64,000 nucleotides of DNA from Azolla caroliniana (lineage: Eukaryota; Polypodiophyta): NCBI GenBank assembly GCA_043228905.1, contig JBHGNT010000008.1, forward strand, positions 15,066,001 to 15,130,000, given 5' to 3'. Positions 10,268 to 21,800 of this stretch are shown here, one piece after another (positions within the stretch are counted from its first letter, which is position 1; the number at the start of each line of letters is the position of its first letter). The translations under genes were made by a program, and so were the position numbers. Below the pieces are notes generated by a model. The model made no database searches. It was not told the DNA's origin and worked only from the letters and a program-made list of their open reading frames with translations.

Positions 10268-10275
10268 TATTTATA
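10268..10275 (-). promoter_or_regulatory. TATA box of the ParB-methyltransferase gene
   Basis: CCTATAAATAGG on the minus strand, 135 nt before the proposed ATG (10133). The same TATAAATA occurs at 40215-40222 in copy 2, where about 110 bp of leader between TATA and ATG are missing. Confidence 0.65.
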
Positions 10276-10277
10276 GG

Positions 10278-11157
10278 GATTGACCACTGTGGTTAAAGTA
10301 ACCATAGTCACTTTAACTAGGGTTGGTAAGCTTAAGGTTAGTTAGTTAGACCTAAGAAAGAGTTAGTTAATTTATTTAGTACATAATTTTGAATGTACCA
10401 ATGACTCTCTAATGGATTTGATTTAAATGATGCTTATGAATGAATCGATGATTAAATACTCAAAATAACATATTAATGATTATTTTATACTCAAACTAAC
10501 ATACAATGCCTTTGATAGAGGTTCATGAATGAAACAATGATTGAATACTCAAAGCAACATTTTTATGACTCTCTAATGTTTTGTATTAAAGATATGGCCA
10601 TGAATGAACCAATGATTGAAAAGGCTTATATTTAAAATGGTGGGCATGAATGAACCAATGATTGAGAAGTTCTATATTAAATATGTTGATTCAACTTTAT
10701 ACTGACTAGTTTAAGTAATTATTAATATGTTGAATAAAATTATTAATATGGGTGCCATTAATTAACCAATGATTTTAACTTTAAATCAACATATATATGG
10801 CTTGGTAATGATTGTAATTATATTATACTTCATGGCTAAAGTAAATTTAATTTAAATTATATATTATAGGATTAATAATGTATAAAATATAATTGATTCA
10901 ACTTTATACTGACTAGTTTAAGTAATTATTAATATGTTGAATAAAATTATTATATTAAAAATAATATCTTTATTTATTGTATTAATATAATATTAAATAA
11001 TATAGACATTATATTGAGGGAGCTTCTGTTTAGAGAGGAGTTTATGTTTAGAGAGGAATTTATGTTTAGAGAGGAATTTATGTTTAGAGAGGAGCTTATC
11101 AGTTTTTTATATTATCCCAAGCACATAACTTAAAGAGTTATGTGTGGACCTTAAGCC
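10278..11157. other. divergent intergenic region with direct repeats
   Basis: Very AT-rich spacer between the two divergent genes, no coding sense. It contains recurring GAATGAACCAATGATTGA-type motifs (about 10438-10670), an exact ~60-bp duplication (10686-10745 and 10893-10952, starting TTGATTCAACTTTATACTG), and four tandem copies of an 18-bp unit around TTTAGAGAGGAATTTATG (about 11027-11095). Copy 2 keeps the AATGAACCAATKATT motif at about 40670-40830. Confidence 0.75.
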
Positions 11158-12096
11158 ATAAGTGAAGACTCACCGTTCTCGATTGAAGAATATTGTTTGT
11201 CATCAGACTCTTCGTTTTCTACCGAAGAGTATTGTCTGTCGACAGACTCACCATTTTCTATCATAGAATATTGTCTCCAAATATGTTGTGCCCATGGTTG
11301 TATGTCAATGATTGGAAAATCAAAGTTGTGAGAATTAAGGCGATACTATTTTTCGATGATTGGTGATGAGCAAGACACTTACCTCGAGTGACATATGCAA
11401 CTAGTGTCTGACAAATGTATGGGGATCAAAGTATCATTCGAGTATTATATCTTCCATGCGCACCAGATATGTAGAATTGCATTCAAAATTGCGTTATGTG
11501 TTAGTAACATGCGGCTACATAGAGTACAACAACGTCTACTTAGTGGGGATCAGATGCTCAATTGTAAAGAGGTTCCAAGTATGAAAGGTGCAATTGGAAG
11601 TCATGCTATTGGTTGGATTAAAAGTTACTTTTAGTTAAATTGTGAAGTAATGCCCACTACAGGTAGGATGCACCTCTTTGATAATTACACACATCGGGAA
11701 GTTTATGATGTCTATTGATCTGATATAGTGGGCTCATGCAATAAATCTGTCACATATAGCCAATTCACAAGATTATGGAGAGCTCGGTTTAAAAATGTTA
11801 TCATTCTACGTAAAGTACGCATGGGGTATTACTCCATTTGTGCAAATCTTAAAAGTTTGGCGAAAGGTGCAAAGCCATCAATGGAAAAGGATATGAGTAC
11901 AGCCATGGTAGATAAAGGTTAAATATATTGTGAAGTCATGGTGATGAACGTTTATTTATATGTTGATCAATATGCAAGAATGGAAGAAGATGGATGAACA
12001 TTGGGTCTTAGCCAATGATCACATGAGATGGGAAAAAGAGTCATGTATGTGTGTCCACCACTGTTTGTAGTCTTCTACTTTGAGTCTCTGAGTTTG

Positions 12097-12477
12097 TGTT
12101 GAGAATCAAGCTCAACTTGGTCTAGTGTGTGAACTCACCTTGAGAGTGAAGAGACACTCCAACGGTCAAGAGTCACCATTATGTCACCACTTTGTATTCT
12201 AGCATTTAGTATGAGTCATAGAATCATATTCTATGACACATAACTTATGAGCTTTCACATTCCCCATGCTCCATGAGTCTTGTAGTTAATGAAGAGAGAG
12301 GGTGACTACATAAAGCACCCTCCTCCCACCTTGTATAACGTTGAGTCTTCCTCCTTTGTCAATATACTTTTACCTTGCGTATTCTCTGTGTTTCACTCAC
12401 TCTCTCTCTCTCTCTTACACACACACATAACTCACATCTCTTCCGATTCACAAGAATCCATCTCTTGATTCTTTACA
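12097..12477 (+). repeat. Copia-A 5' LTR
   Basis: 381 bp, TGTTGAGAATC to TTCTTTACA, preceded by target duplication GTTTG. Contains a CT microsatellite near 12397-12416. Confidence 0.92.
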
Positions 12478-12489
12478 TGGTATCAGAGC
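12478..12489 (+). promoter_or_regulatory. Copia-A primer-binding site (initiator Met tRNA)
   Basis: TGGTATCAGAGC immediately after the LTR, the standard complement of the plant initiator-Met tRNA 3' end used by many copia elements. Confidence 0.9.
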
Positions 12490-12635
12490 GATTTGGTAGC
12501 TCGATCTAGCCATTCGCCTCATCATGATCGTGTGTTGTGCTCTATGCCGACGACCAAGAACCGGCTCATAGCTATCGTAGATTCGCTACATAGCTCGCTT
12601 TCGAAGAGAGAAGAAGAAGAAGAAGAATCGACATA

Positions 12636-15600
12636 ATGAATACTCAAATGGGGAACTCTCTCCCTACCGAGAAGTTGGATCAAAACAACTTTGCATCTTG
12701 GGAGTACAAGATGCACCAATACCTTGTCGGACAAGGCTATTGGAGCTACATCAAAGGAGCGCATGAAGACCGACCCGCCGAAGCGGCTCCCGGATACGCG
12801 ACATGGGAGCAAGCCGCAAGCCGCAAGCCGTGTGATGTATTGTTTGGCGATATGTGTTCACAACCACATGCTCGGTTACATTCGAGAAACCAAGACGCGA
12901 AGGAAGCGTGGGAAAATCTACGAAAGATTTTCACCGCCAACACGACCGCGAGGAAGCTTCAAGTCCGCCAAGAGTTGAACAACATTCAACAAAGGGACAT
13001 GTCCATCATGACATACACCTTGAAGATCAAGGAGCTTTGCGACTCACTCGGCTCAATAAGCGTAAGTATAGATGATGATGAGATGGTGCAAATATGCCTC
13101 GGCGGCCTCGCACCACGGTTCGACACGATGTGAACCGCCATTCTAGCACGGGAGAAATCTCCCTCCTTCTTCGAGCTCCAATCAATGCTATTGGTTGAAG
13201 AAAACCATGTGCGTACAAGGACCAATGAGTCGGAAGGCCACATGCTCTACACGCACTCTAATGGAGGAAGAGGATGCGGACGAGGTCCGACCTACGACAA
13301 CAACTCCCAATTTCGGCTGCAAAACGGAGGCCAACGAGGAGCCTTCGCAAGCAGGGGGAGCTTCCACTCTGGCCCAAGCCGTCAAAACGCAACCGAATGT
13401 GAATATTGCAGAAAGCTCGGCCACCACGAAGAAGAGTGCCGAAAGAAGATGCATGAATCGGCTTTCATAAGCTGACAACTCACGAATTATGCACACAACT
13501 CCGACTACGAAGATCGTGGCGGAATGTATGCACACAACTCCGACTGTGGCGAAATGTACGGGCACAACTCCGACTACGCAGATTGTGGCGGAATGTATGC
13601 ACACAACTCTGACCGTGGTGGAATGTTCATGATGAAACATAAAGCAAACTCTATGTCGCCCGCTACCTCAACTAGTGCCTCCGGTCTGGAAGACGTATGA
13701 TTCGTCGATTCCGGTGCCTCGAACCATATGACATCGCATCAAGAATGGTTCCGAGAACTTCGAGAGCTGGATTGACCCGGCTATGTCTAAACCGGAGACG
13801 ACACTACGCACCCAATTCGGCACATTGGCAATGTTCCGTTCAGAAAAGAAGGTAAGCAAAATTACATTAAAAATGTCTTGCATGTACCGACCATTACGAA
13901 GAATTTGGTCTCCGTCGGCCAAATTGTAGAGCAAGGGATGCAAGTTCGATTTAATCAAGGCGATTGCTTCATCGAAAAAGAGGGCTGACTCATCGCACGT
14001 AGACGAAGAGAGGGCCGGATGTTCATTCTCGATTCACGCGAGATGAAATCCTCCATGTTTGCGAAAAACACGAAAGCCGACTCTAACATAGAGCTATGGC
14101 ACAAGCGAATCGGCCACATCAATCTCAAGAAACTCAAAGCAATGAAATCGAAAGGAGTCGTCATCGGACTCCCGACATTTAAAGAGAAGGAGATTGAAGG
14201 TGTATGTGAAGCGTGCTAATTCGGCAAGCAACTCCGACACCCATTCCCAAAAGAGCAGAACGTGAGCAAAGGTCTACTCGACGTAGTCCATTCCGATGTA
14301 TGGGGATTGGCGCAGACGGCTACATTCGGCGGATGCCGATATTACGTGCTCTTCATCGATGACTTCTCTAGGCACTCTTGGATCTTCCCGATGTGGCAAA
14401 AGAGTGAAGTGTTCAGACACTTCCAAAATTTCAAGAATGAAGTCGAGAAAGCCACGGGCCGACATGTACGATGCCTTCAATCGGATGGCGGCAAGGAGTA
14501 CTTCTCGGACGATTTCATGGCGTAGCTCCGAAAGGAAGGAATTCGGCGAGAATTCACTTGCCGACACACTCCGCAACAAAACGGAGTAGCCGAGCGCAAA
14601 AATCGGCACATCCTCGAAGTAGCGCGGGCCATGATGAATGAGAAGCATATGCCCAAGTCATATTGGGCTGAAGCTGTAAATACGGCCGTCTACCTAATGA
14701 ACCGGTGCACAACATCCGGCGTGCACGAGGTCACTCCGCACGAAAAATACTTTGGAAAGAAGCTGGACTTATCGCACATCCGGATATTCGGCGCGATAGC
14801 GTACGTACAAATCCCCAACGAGAAGCGTCAAAAGCTTGACCCAAAGTCGGAGAAATGTATCCTCATAGGATACTGACTGGAGCAAAAGGGGTACAAGTGC
14901 TACAACCCCTCAAGTCGAAAATCTCGATTAAGTCAAGATGTTGTTTTTGACGAGTCCGCATCCTGGTATGTACCAGAGACAACTTCGACTCCGACTCCGC
15001 TCGACCCGGAATCCGCTGAACAAGAGATAGAGGATGAAGATCATTTTACGCGCATGTTCGAAGAAAGTCTGATCACGACCCGACTGAACGGACCACACGA
15101 GCCTCCGAGCGATCAAAGCACATCACGGCATAGCCTGAAGATGGACAAAGGCAAGGCGAAAATGGCGGAATACGAAGAAGATCACTTCGACGACGATGAA
15201 TTGACTCACTCACTTGACAGTGAGTTCGGCGGCTTCGACGTACCAATCGGAGCTAAGAAAGCCCTCATCTCTGCAAATGAAAAGCTCCATCGGTCCACCC
15301 GTGAAAAGAATCCGGTTAGCCGATTCGGCTACAATGACTACATGGCATATCACTATGCCTTTATGATGAAGGTGGCGACAATACGCGAGCTGGAAACATT
15401 CTCCGAAGCAGCCAAGGATCCGCGATGGATCGAAGCCATGAACGAGGAGATGCAGGCACTACACAAGAACGAGACTTGGGATCTCGTTCCCATCTCACCA
15501 CAAAAAAAGGAGATCGGATGCAGATGGATTTACAAAGTGAAGTACAACGCCGACGGCTCCGTCAACCGCTACAAAGCGTGACTCGTAGCGAAAGGCTACA

Positions 15601-16955
15601 CCCAAACGCATGGAGTTGACTATGAGGAGACCTTTGCCCCAGTGGCAAAGATGACGACGGTACGTACCGTAATTGCGCTTGCCACGGCGAAAGGGTGGCA
15701 CCTCCATCAAATGGACGTCAAGAACGCCTTTCTACAAGGAGAATTAGAAGAGGAGGTGTACATGATACAACCACCCGGCTTCGAATCGCGCATTCATCCG
15801 AAAGCTGTTTGCCGACTCCAGAAGCCACTCTACGGCCCCAAGCAAGGACCGCGTGCTTGGCATTCGAAGATAACGCAATATCTTCATCAAATCGGCTTCC
15901 GTATGTTAAAATCGGACAACTCCCTCTACATACGAAGCGATTGCGCAAGTCCGATCGTCATCATCTTATATGTGGATGACCTAGTCATTGGAGGTAAGCA
16001 TCTCATCGAAATCAATAAGGTGAAATCCCTCCTTTCCGGCAAGTTTGAGATGATGGACATGAAGGAGCTCCACTACTTCCTTGGCATCGAGGTAATTTCG
16101 ACTCTGGCCGGAATCATGATCTCTCAATGGCACTACATCCTCAACTTATTGTACAATTTCGGGATGGTTGAGTGCAAATCCGTGGCAACCCCGCTCGATC
16201 GTAATCTCAAACTAGACGCGAATTCCGGCACCAAAGCGTGTGAGCCGACTTAGTATCGGCAACTCATCGGGAGTCTCATCTACCTCACGATCACTCGACC
16301 CGATCTCAGCAATCCAGTCAGTCTCCTTAGTCAATTCATGCAAACACCGCGTGATACTCACTTGGATTGTGCTAAGCGAGTTCTACGATACGTGAGCGGC
16401 ACAATGGATTGTGGCATCCTCTACAAGACCGCGATGCCAATACGCCTCGAGGGTTACACAGACACCAATTGGGCCGGCTACAAAGCCGATAGAAGATCAA
16501 CCTCCGGATTTGTTTTCTCCCTCGGCAGCGGAGCAATATCCTGGAGTAGCCAAAAGCACCCTATCATCGCTCTTTCGAGTACGGAGGCGGAATATAGGGG
16601 CGCAGCCGTAGCTGCGTGTGAAGCCGTATGGCTCAAGAGGATTTTGAAGGATCTGGGTGTACCCATCAAGGATCCGAATCCCCTTTACTGCGACAACATG
16701 AGCAATATTTATCTGGCTCGGAACCCGGTGTTCCACCCGCGGACAAAGCACATCGAAGTGCACTATCACTTCATCCGAGAGCGCGTTCTAGCTGGCGATG
16801 TTGACCTACAACACATTAGCACCAATCTTCAAACGACTGACATCTTCACTAAAGCCTTAGGAGCCAACAAGCTATGGCAATTCATGACCAATCTCGGATT
16901 AACGATCCCTGAGCTGCCAAGCTTGAGGGGGAGTACTAAAGATATTACGCAATAA
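12636..16955 (+). pseudogene. Copia-A gag-pol polyprotein (about eleven in-frame stops, no frameshift)
   Basis: A single frame of 1440 codons. Order: Gag (KLDQNNFASWEYKMHQYL), CCHC zinc knuckle CEYCRKLGHHEEEC (about 13398-13440), a repeat of HNSDY/GGMYA units (about 13490-13630), protease FVDSGASNHM (about 13700), GAG-pre-integrase (LWHKRIGHIN), integrase core with DVVHSDVWG, LFIDDFSRHSW and QSDGGKEYFSDD, reverse transcriptase (QMDVKNAFLQGELEEEVYM, IILYVDDLVIGG) and RNase H (TDTNWAGYKADRRST, ALSSTEAEYRG, YCDNMSNIYLARNP). Stops at about 13131, 13473, 13698, 13773, 13788, 13987, 14217, 14523, 14874, 15579 and 16251 are all explicable by a single C-to-T or G-to-A change (CAA, CAG, CGA or TGG to stop). 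A PPT-like TTGAGGGGGAG sits at the end of the frame (about 16923). Confidence 0.92.
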
Positions 16956-17155
16956 CGAGTGGATTACGCAACCACGCAACAAAGCCGTGAAGAAAGACGC
17001 AAGCCGAAGCACAGACTTCGTAACTACGCAAAACGCAAGCTGGAGCACGGATTCTGCAACTCCACATAAAGCGAGTCGACGCGGACTCCGGAATGTGAGT
17101 TGAAGCGGATTTCGGATACCGTCTGAAACTGACCCGACTTGAGCTTGAGGGAGTG

Positions 17156-17540
17156 TGTTGAGAATCAAGCTCAACTTGGTGTAGTGTGTGAACTCACCTT
17201 GAGAGTGAAGAGACACTCCAACAGTCAAGAGTCACCATTATGTCACCACTTTGTATTCTAGCATTTAGTATGAGTCATAGAATCATATTCTATGACACAT
17301 AACTTATGAGATTTCACATTCCCCATGCTCCATGAGTCTTGTAGTTAATGAAGAGAGAGGGTGACTACATAAAGCACCCTCCTCCCACCTTGTATAACGT
17401 TGAGTCTTTCTCCTTTGTCAATATACTTTTACCTTGCGTATTCTCTGTGTTTCACTCTCTCTCTCTCTCTCTCTCTCTTACACACACACATAACTCTCAT
17501 CTCTTTCTCTTCACAAGAATCCATCTCTTGATTCTTTACA
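17156..17540 (+). repeat. Copia-A 3' LTR
   Basis: 385 bp, preceded by the purine tract GAGCTTGAGGGAGTG (17141-17155) and followed by target duplication GTTTG. The CT microsatellite (about 17455-17478) is longer than in the 5' LTR. Confidence 0.92.
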
Positions 17541-18137
17541 GTTTGTTATTGGCCTATCATGGCCACAACTTTTATGATGTTGTCAGACTAATCATTTTCT
17601 CATGTATGTAGAATTTATACTAATGAAGAATATTGTTTTGGAAAAAAGAAGAAGGATATGAGTAAGAAGTTAGTACAGGAGCATCGTGAGGCACAATCAT
17701 TAGAATGAAAGAAGGTGATGCATCATAGAGAGAAGTGTTTGAAGAGGCCTGAACAATATGTGTGCTTAATGATAGATGGCATGGACCAGAAGACGACGTG
17801 CTTGCCATATATCCGGAGGCTCCCCAAAGACATCAATGATGAGTACCTTGTTCAACTGCACTTGGTAGGATGCTTGGCTTATATAGGTCTGTTGGACCTC
17901 ATGCCTTCATTACATACCCTAATGTTCACAATGACTCTAATGTAACAGTTACAGTGATTCACCGAGTTTTGATATCTTGGGGCCAACCATTTCCCCCTGT
18001 TCTATACATTCAATTGGACAATACTGCTACAGAGAACAAAAATTCAACTGTGTTTGGCTATCTAAGTATGTTGGTCAGCCAAAGATTGTTTAGAAAAGTG
18101 AAAGTCGATTTTCTTTTGGTTGACCACACACATGATC

Positions 18138-18822
18138 TGACAGGAACTACACGCTCTCTATGAACAACGCTCGGCCACAATTGAGTCAAAAATCAAACAC
18201 AGAAAACGGATAATGAACGCACGACACAAAGGAGAGAAGAGTACACAGGATGTTTAATGTGGAAAACCCTGAGAGGGAAAAACGACGGGAGTTCACAGAC
18301 TCCAAACTATCACTATATCACAATGATTACAATAGTGAGCTCATGGAGGCAACGACCTCGTGCTTACGATCTTCGCCACAGGCGGCGGTTACAACAGAGG
18401 CAACGACCTCTTCCTCTCTCTCTCTCTCTCTCTGTACACTGTTACGCGCTCTCTAGTCTTGCGCCAACAAGAATGACAACAACCTACTTCTAAGTTTGCC
18501 CTAAGTCATATTTATACTAATATGACTTTTTGGCTATTTACACATATAGCCCCGATGGACTCTCAGAAAACATATTTACGAATATGTCCCTTTATCCGGT
18601 GAGCACTTCTCACCGAGCCTTCATCATCCGGCTCTTGCCGGGTACTCCTCATCCAGTTCTCACCGGGTCTTCCATAGCCGGGTACTCCTCATCCGGTTCT
18701 CACCGGGTCTTCTGAAGCCGGGTACTTGTCATCCGGTTCTCACCGGGTCTTCCGTAGTCGGGTAGTTTACTCATCAGTATTGTTCTTCTCACTTCCCATC
18801 CGGAGGGACCTGTTTCCTAACA
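18138..18822 (-). repeat. Copia-B 3' LTR
   Basis: 685 bp. Contains a minisatellite of ~36-bp units (CATCCGGTTCTCACCGGGTCTTC and variants, about 18600-18765) and a CT microsatellite near 18414-18432. It ends ...CCTAACA. Confidence 0.9.
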
Positions 18823-18834
18823 AACTCCCCCTTC

Positions 18835-21800
18835 ACTCCGGTATGGGATGTCTTACTAGTCCGATCTGCTTCCAGCATGCATCCAGCTTGTCGGGTATTA
18901 GTACTTTGGTCAGGATATCTGACCCGTTCTCGGCCGTGTGGATCTTCGTCAGCGTGAACTCCTAGTCATCTACTCATTCCCGGATCCAGTGATACCTTTG
19001 TTGGATATGCTTCGTCCTGGAATGGTAGGCCGCATTCTTAGCAAGGTGGATGGCACTTTGACTGTCACAATAGAGCCGGTATTCATCTTGCCGGATACTA
19101 AGCTCTCCGATGAAGTCCTTCATCCATAATATTTCCTTGCCGACTTCCACAGCCGCCGTGTACTCCGCTTCCGTGGTTGACAATGCAACTGTCTTCTGCA
19201 GCCTCGACTGCCACGAAACAACTCCCCCTACATATGTCATTACATACTCGTATATAGACCGGTTGGTATCCACATCAGCCGACATGTCTGAATCGGTAAA
19301 ACCGTCAAGTGAAGGTTTGCCGGAACCGAATCAGAGACACATATTTGAAGTTCCCTTCAAGTACCGGAGTATCCATTTGACCGCGTTCCAGTGCTCCTTG
19401 CCGGGATTGCTCATAAACCGGCTCACCACTTCGACTGCGTAGCCTATATCCGGCCGGGTACACACCATTGCGTACATCAAGCTCCCGACGGCAGAGGCAT
19501 ATGGAACCTTCATCATATCATCCTTCTCTGCTTTCATCTTCGGGCTTTGCTTACCGGATAATCTGCAGTTTGCTGGGAGTGTCGATTCGACTGGTTTTGC
19601 TTCTAACATGTTGAACCGTTGAAGCACCTTTGTTATGTATTTCTCCTGTGACAGCCACAGTTGCTTCGTTGGCTGGTTCCGGATGATATGCATCCCCAGC
19701 ATTTGTCTTGCCGGACCCAAGTCTTTCATCGCGAAGGTTCGGTTGAGAGCCTTCTTCAGCATCCATATCCTGGCTTAGTTCCGTCCGACGATCAACATGT
19801 CGTCCACGTACAGAAGGAGTATCAGGAAGTCGCCTCCTTCGAACTTCTTCACAAACACACAGTGATCAGCCTGTGTCTTGTGGTACCCTTGATCGGTCAT
19901 GAAGGAGTCGAACTTCCGGTACCATTGTCGAGGAGCCTGCTTCAGTCCGTACAAGCTCTTCTTCAACCGGGAAACTAGGCGCTCCTTCCCTTTCTCCGCG
20001 AATCCTTCCGGTTGCGGCATGTAGATCTCCTCTTCGAGGTCACCGTGAAGGAATGTCGTCTTCACGTCCAGCTACTCTACCTCGAGGTCCATGCTTGCTG
20101 CTATACTCAGCATCGTCCGGATGGAGGTCATCTTTACTACCGGGGCAAATATCTCGTCGAAGTCCACGCCCTTCTTCTACTGGAACCCCTTCACCATGAT
20201 CCTAGCTTTGTATCTCGGGGGTTTTCCGGCATCTCCCGGTTTCAACTTGTACACCCACTTGTTTCGGAGTGCCTGCTTTCCTTTTGGCAACTCCACCAAT
20301 TCGTACGTATGGTTCTCAGGCAGGGAATCCATCTCATCCTGCATGGCACTTAACCATTTGCAGCTGTGGGTGTCATCCTCCGCTTCTTCGAAGCTTTCTG
20401 GCTCCCCTTCATGGGTTAGCAGCACATGCTCTGCATCCGGAAATCTCCGGGGGGGCCTTCTCTCTCTGAGAGGATATCTCCGTCTTTGGGCTTCGGTAAT
20501 CGGCCCCTCCATTCGCTCTTCATCCGAATCCGATTTGGGGTCTTGGCCGGTTCCGGTTTCAGCTTCCTCTACTTCTTCTTCTGCCGGTTCGGTATCCTCA
20601 CCATAACCGACTGGTTCCTCGAGTGCTAACCGGTCTCTTGCTAGTTGGGTCTGCTCATCGTAGAATCGATCCTTACCGGTCGACTCGGAGTTCATTATCT
20701 TCTTCTCTGACTCCCAGTCGGCGAGCGTCTTGTCCTCCATGAAGATAATATCTCTATTCCGGAATTCCTTCTTGTCGGCCAGGTCCCACACTCGGTAGCC
20801 GAAATCATCGTCGCCGTAACCGAGGAATATGCATGGCCGGGTCTTTGGATTCAACTTTCCTCTCCGGTCCTTAGAACATGCACGTACGCAAGACACCTGA
20901 ATACTTTTAGATGCCGGTAGGCAACTTCCTTACCGGTCCAGACTCTCTGTGGCGTGTCTCCGTCCAAGGGTACTGAGGGTGATCTGTTTATCACATATGT
21001 CGTCGTCGACAGTGCCTCAGTCCAAAACTTCTTGGGTAGTTTTGCATGCGCTAGCATACTCCGGACCCTCTCCATTATGGTCCGGTTCATCCTCTCGGCC
21101 AGCCCATTCAGTTCCAGCGTCTTCGGCACGGTAAATTTGACCCGGATTCCCTTCGAGCGACAATACTCCTCGAACTGACCCCAGTATTCACCTCCATTAT
21201 CTGCGCGAACCATCTTCAGCTTCCGACCGGTTTCTCTTTCCACTCTCGCGTGGAGCTCTTTGAAGACGGATAGCACCTAATCCTTCGTCTTCAATGGTGT
21301 GGTCCACAGCTTCCAGCTGCGGTCATCTATGAACGTCACGAAGTACTGCGATCCTACATGTGACTTCCTGTCCACTTGACACACATCAGTATGCACCAAC
21401 TCCAGTGGTGCATTACGTCTCATCGGTGGCCTTGGTCTGAAGGAGGTCCGGTTTTGCTTACCGGCCAGACAATCAGTGCACTTCTCCAAGTGCACGTTCT
21501 TCAATGGAATGAGGTTGTCTTCTGCAAGCCTCTTCATCCCCTTCTCGCTCATGTGACACAGTCTCTTGTGCCACAACTCACCGGTAGTGTCAGATGCCAC
21601 GTTCACTTCTTCCGGGCATAACCGGGCATTCATCAGGTACAACGTGTTGATGTTCCGGGCCCGAGCCACAATCAGGCTTCCTTTGCTGAACTTCATAACA
21701 CTGTTCCGGATGCTACCCGTGTAGCCTTCATCATCTAGCCGACCGGCTGATATCAGGTTCAGACGAACCTCCGGAACGTGTCGGACATCCTTCAGCAGCA

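Larger units (their letters stand above)
12097..17540 (+). mobile_element. Copia-A: complete Ty1/copia retrotransposon nested in the transposon
   Basis: LTRs 12097-12477 and 17156-17540 (TGTTGAG...TTTACA) with a perfect 5-bp target duplication GTTTG (12092-12096 and 17541-17545). The 5' LTR is followed directly by the initiator-Met primer site TGGTATCAGAGC (12478-12489). One gag-pol frame follows (12636-16955). The two LTRs differ at roughly 8 positions plus a CT-repeat length change by eye, so it is moderately young. It belongs to the same family as Copia-G (48250-49713). Confidence 0.93.
11900..17651. other. insertion in the DUF7869 gene flanked by 13-bp direct repeats
   Basis: AAGGATATGAGTA occurs at 11887-11899 and again at 17652-17664, and the gene reads continuously across the two in copy 2 (45925 region). 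So about 300 bp of unrelated sequence (11900-12091 and 17546-17651) was inserted or duplicated here before Copia-A entered it. No inverted repeats or coding sense were seen in this filler. Confidence 0.5.
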
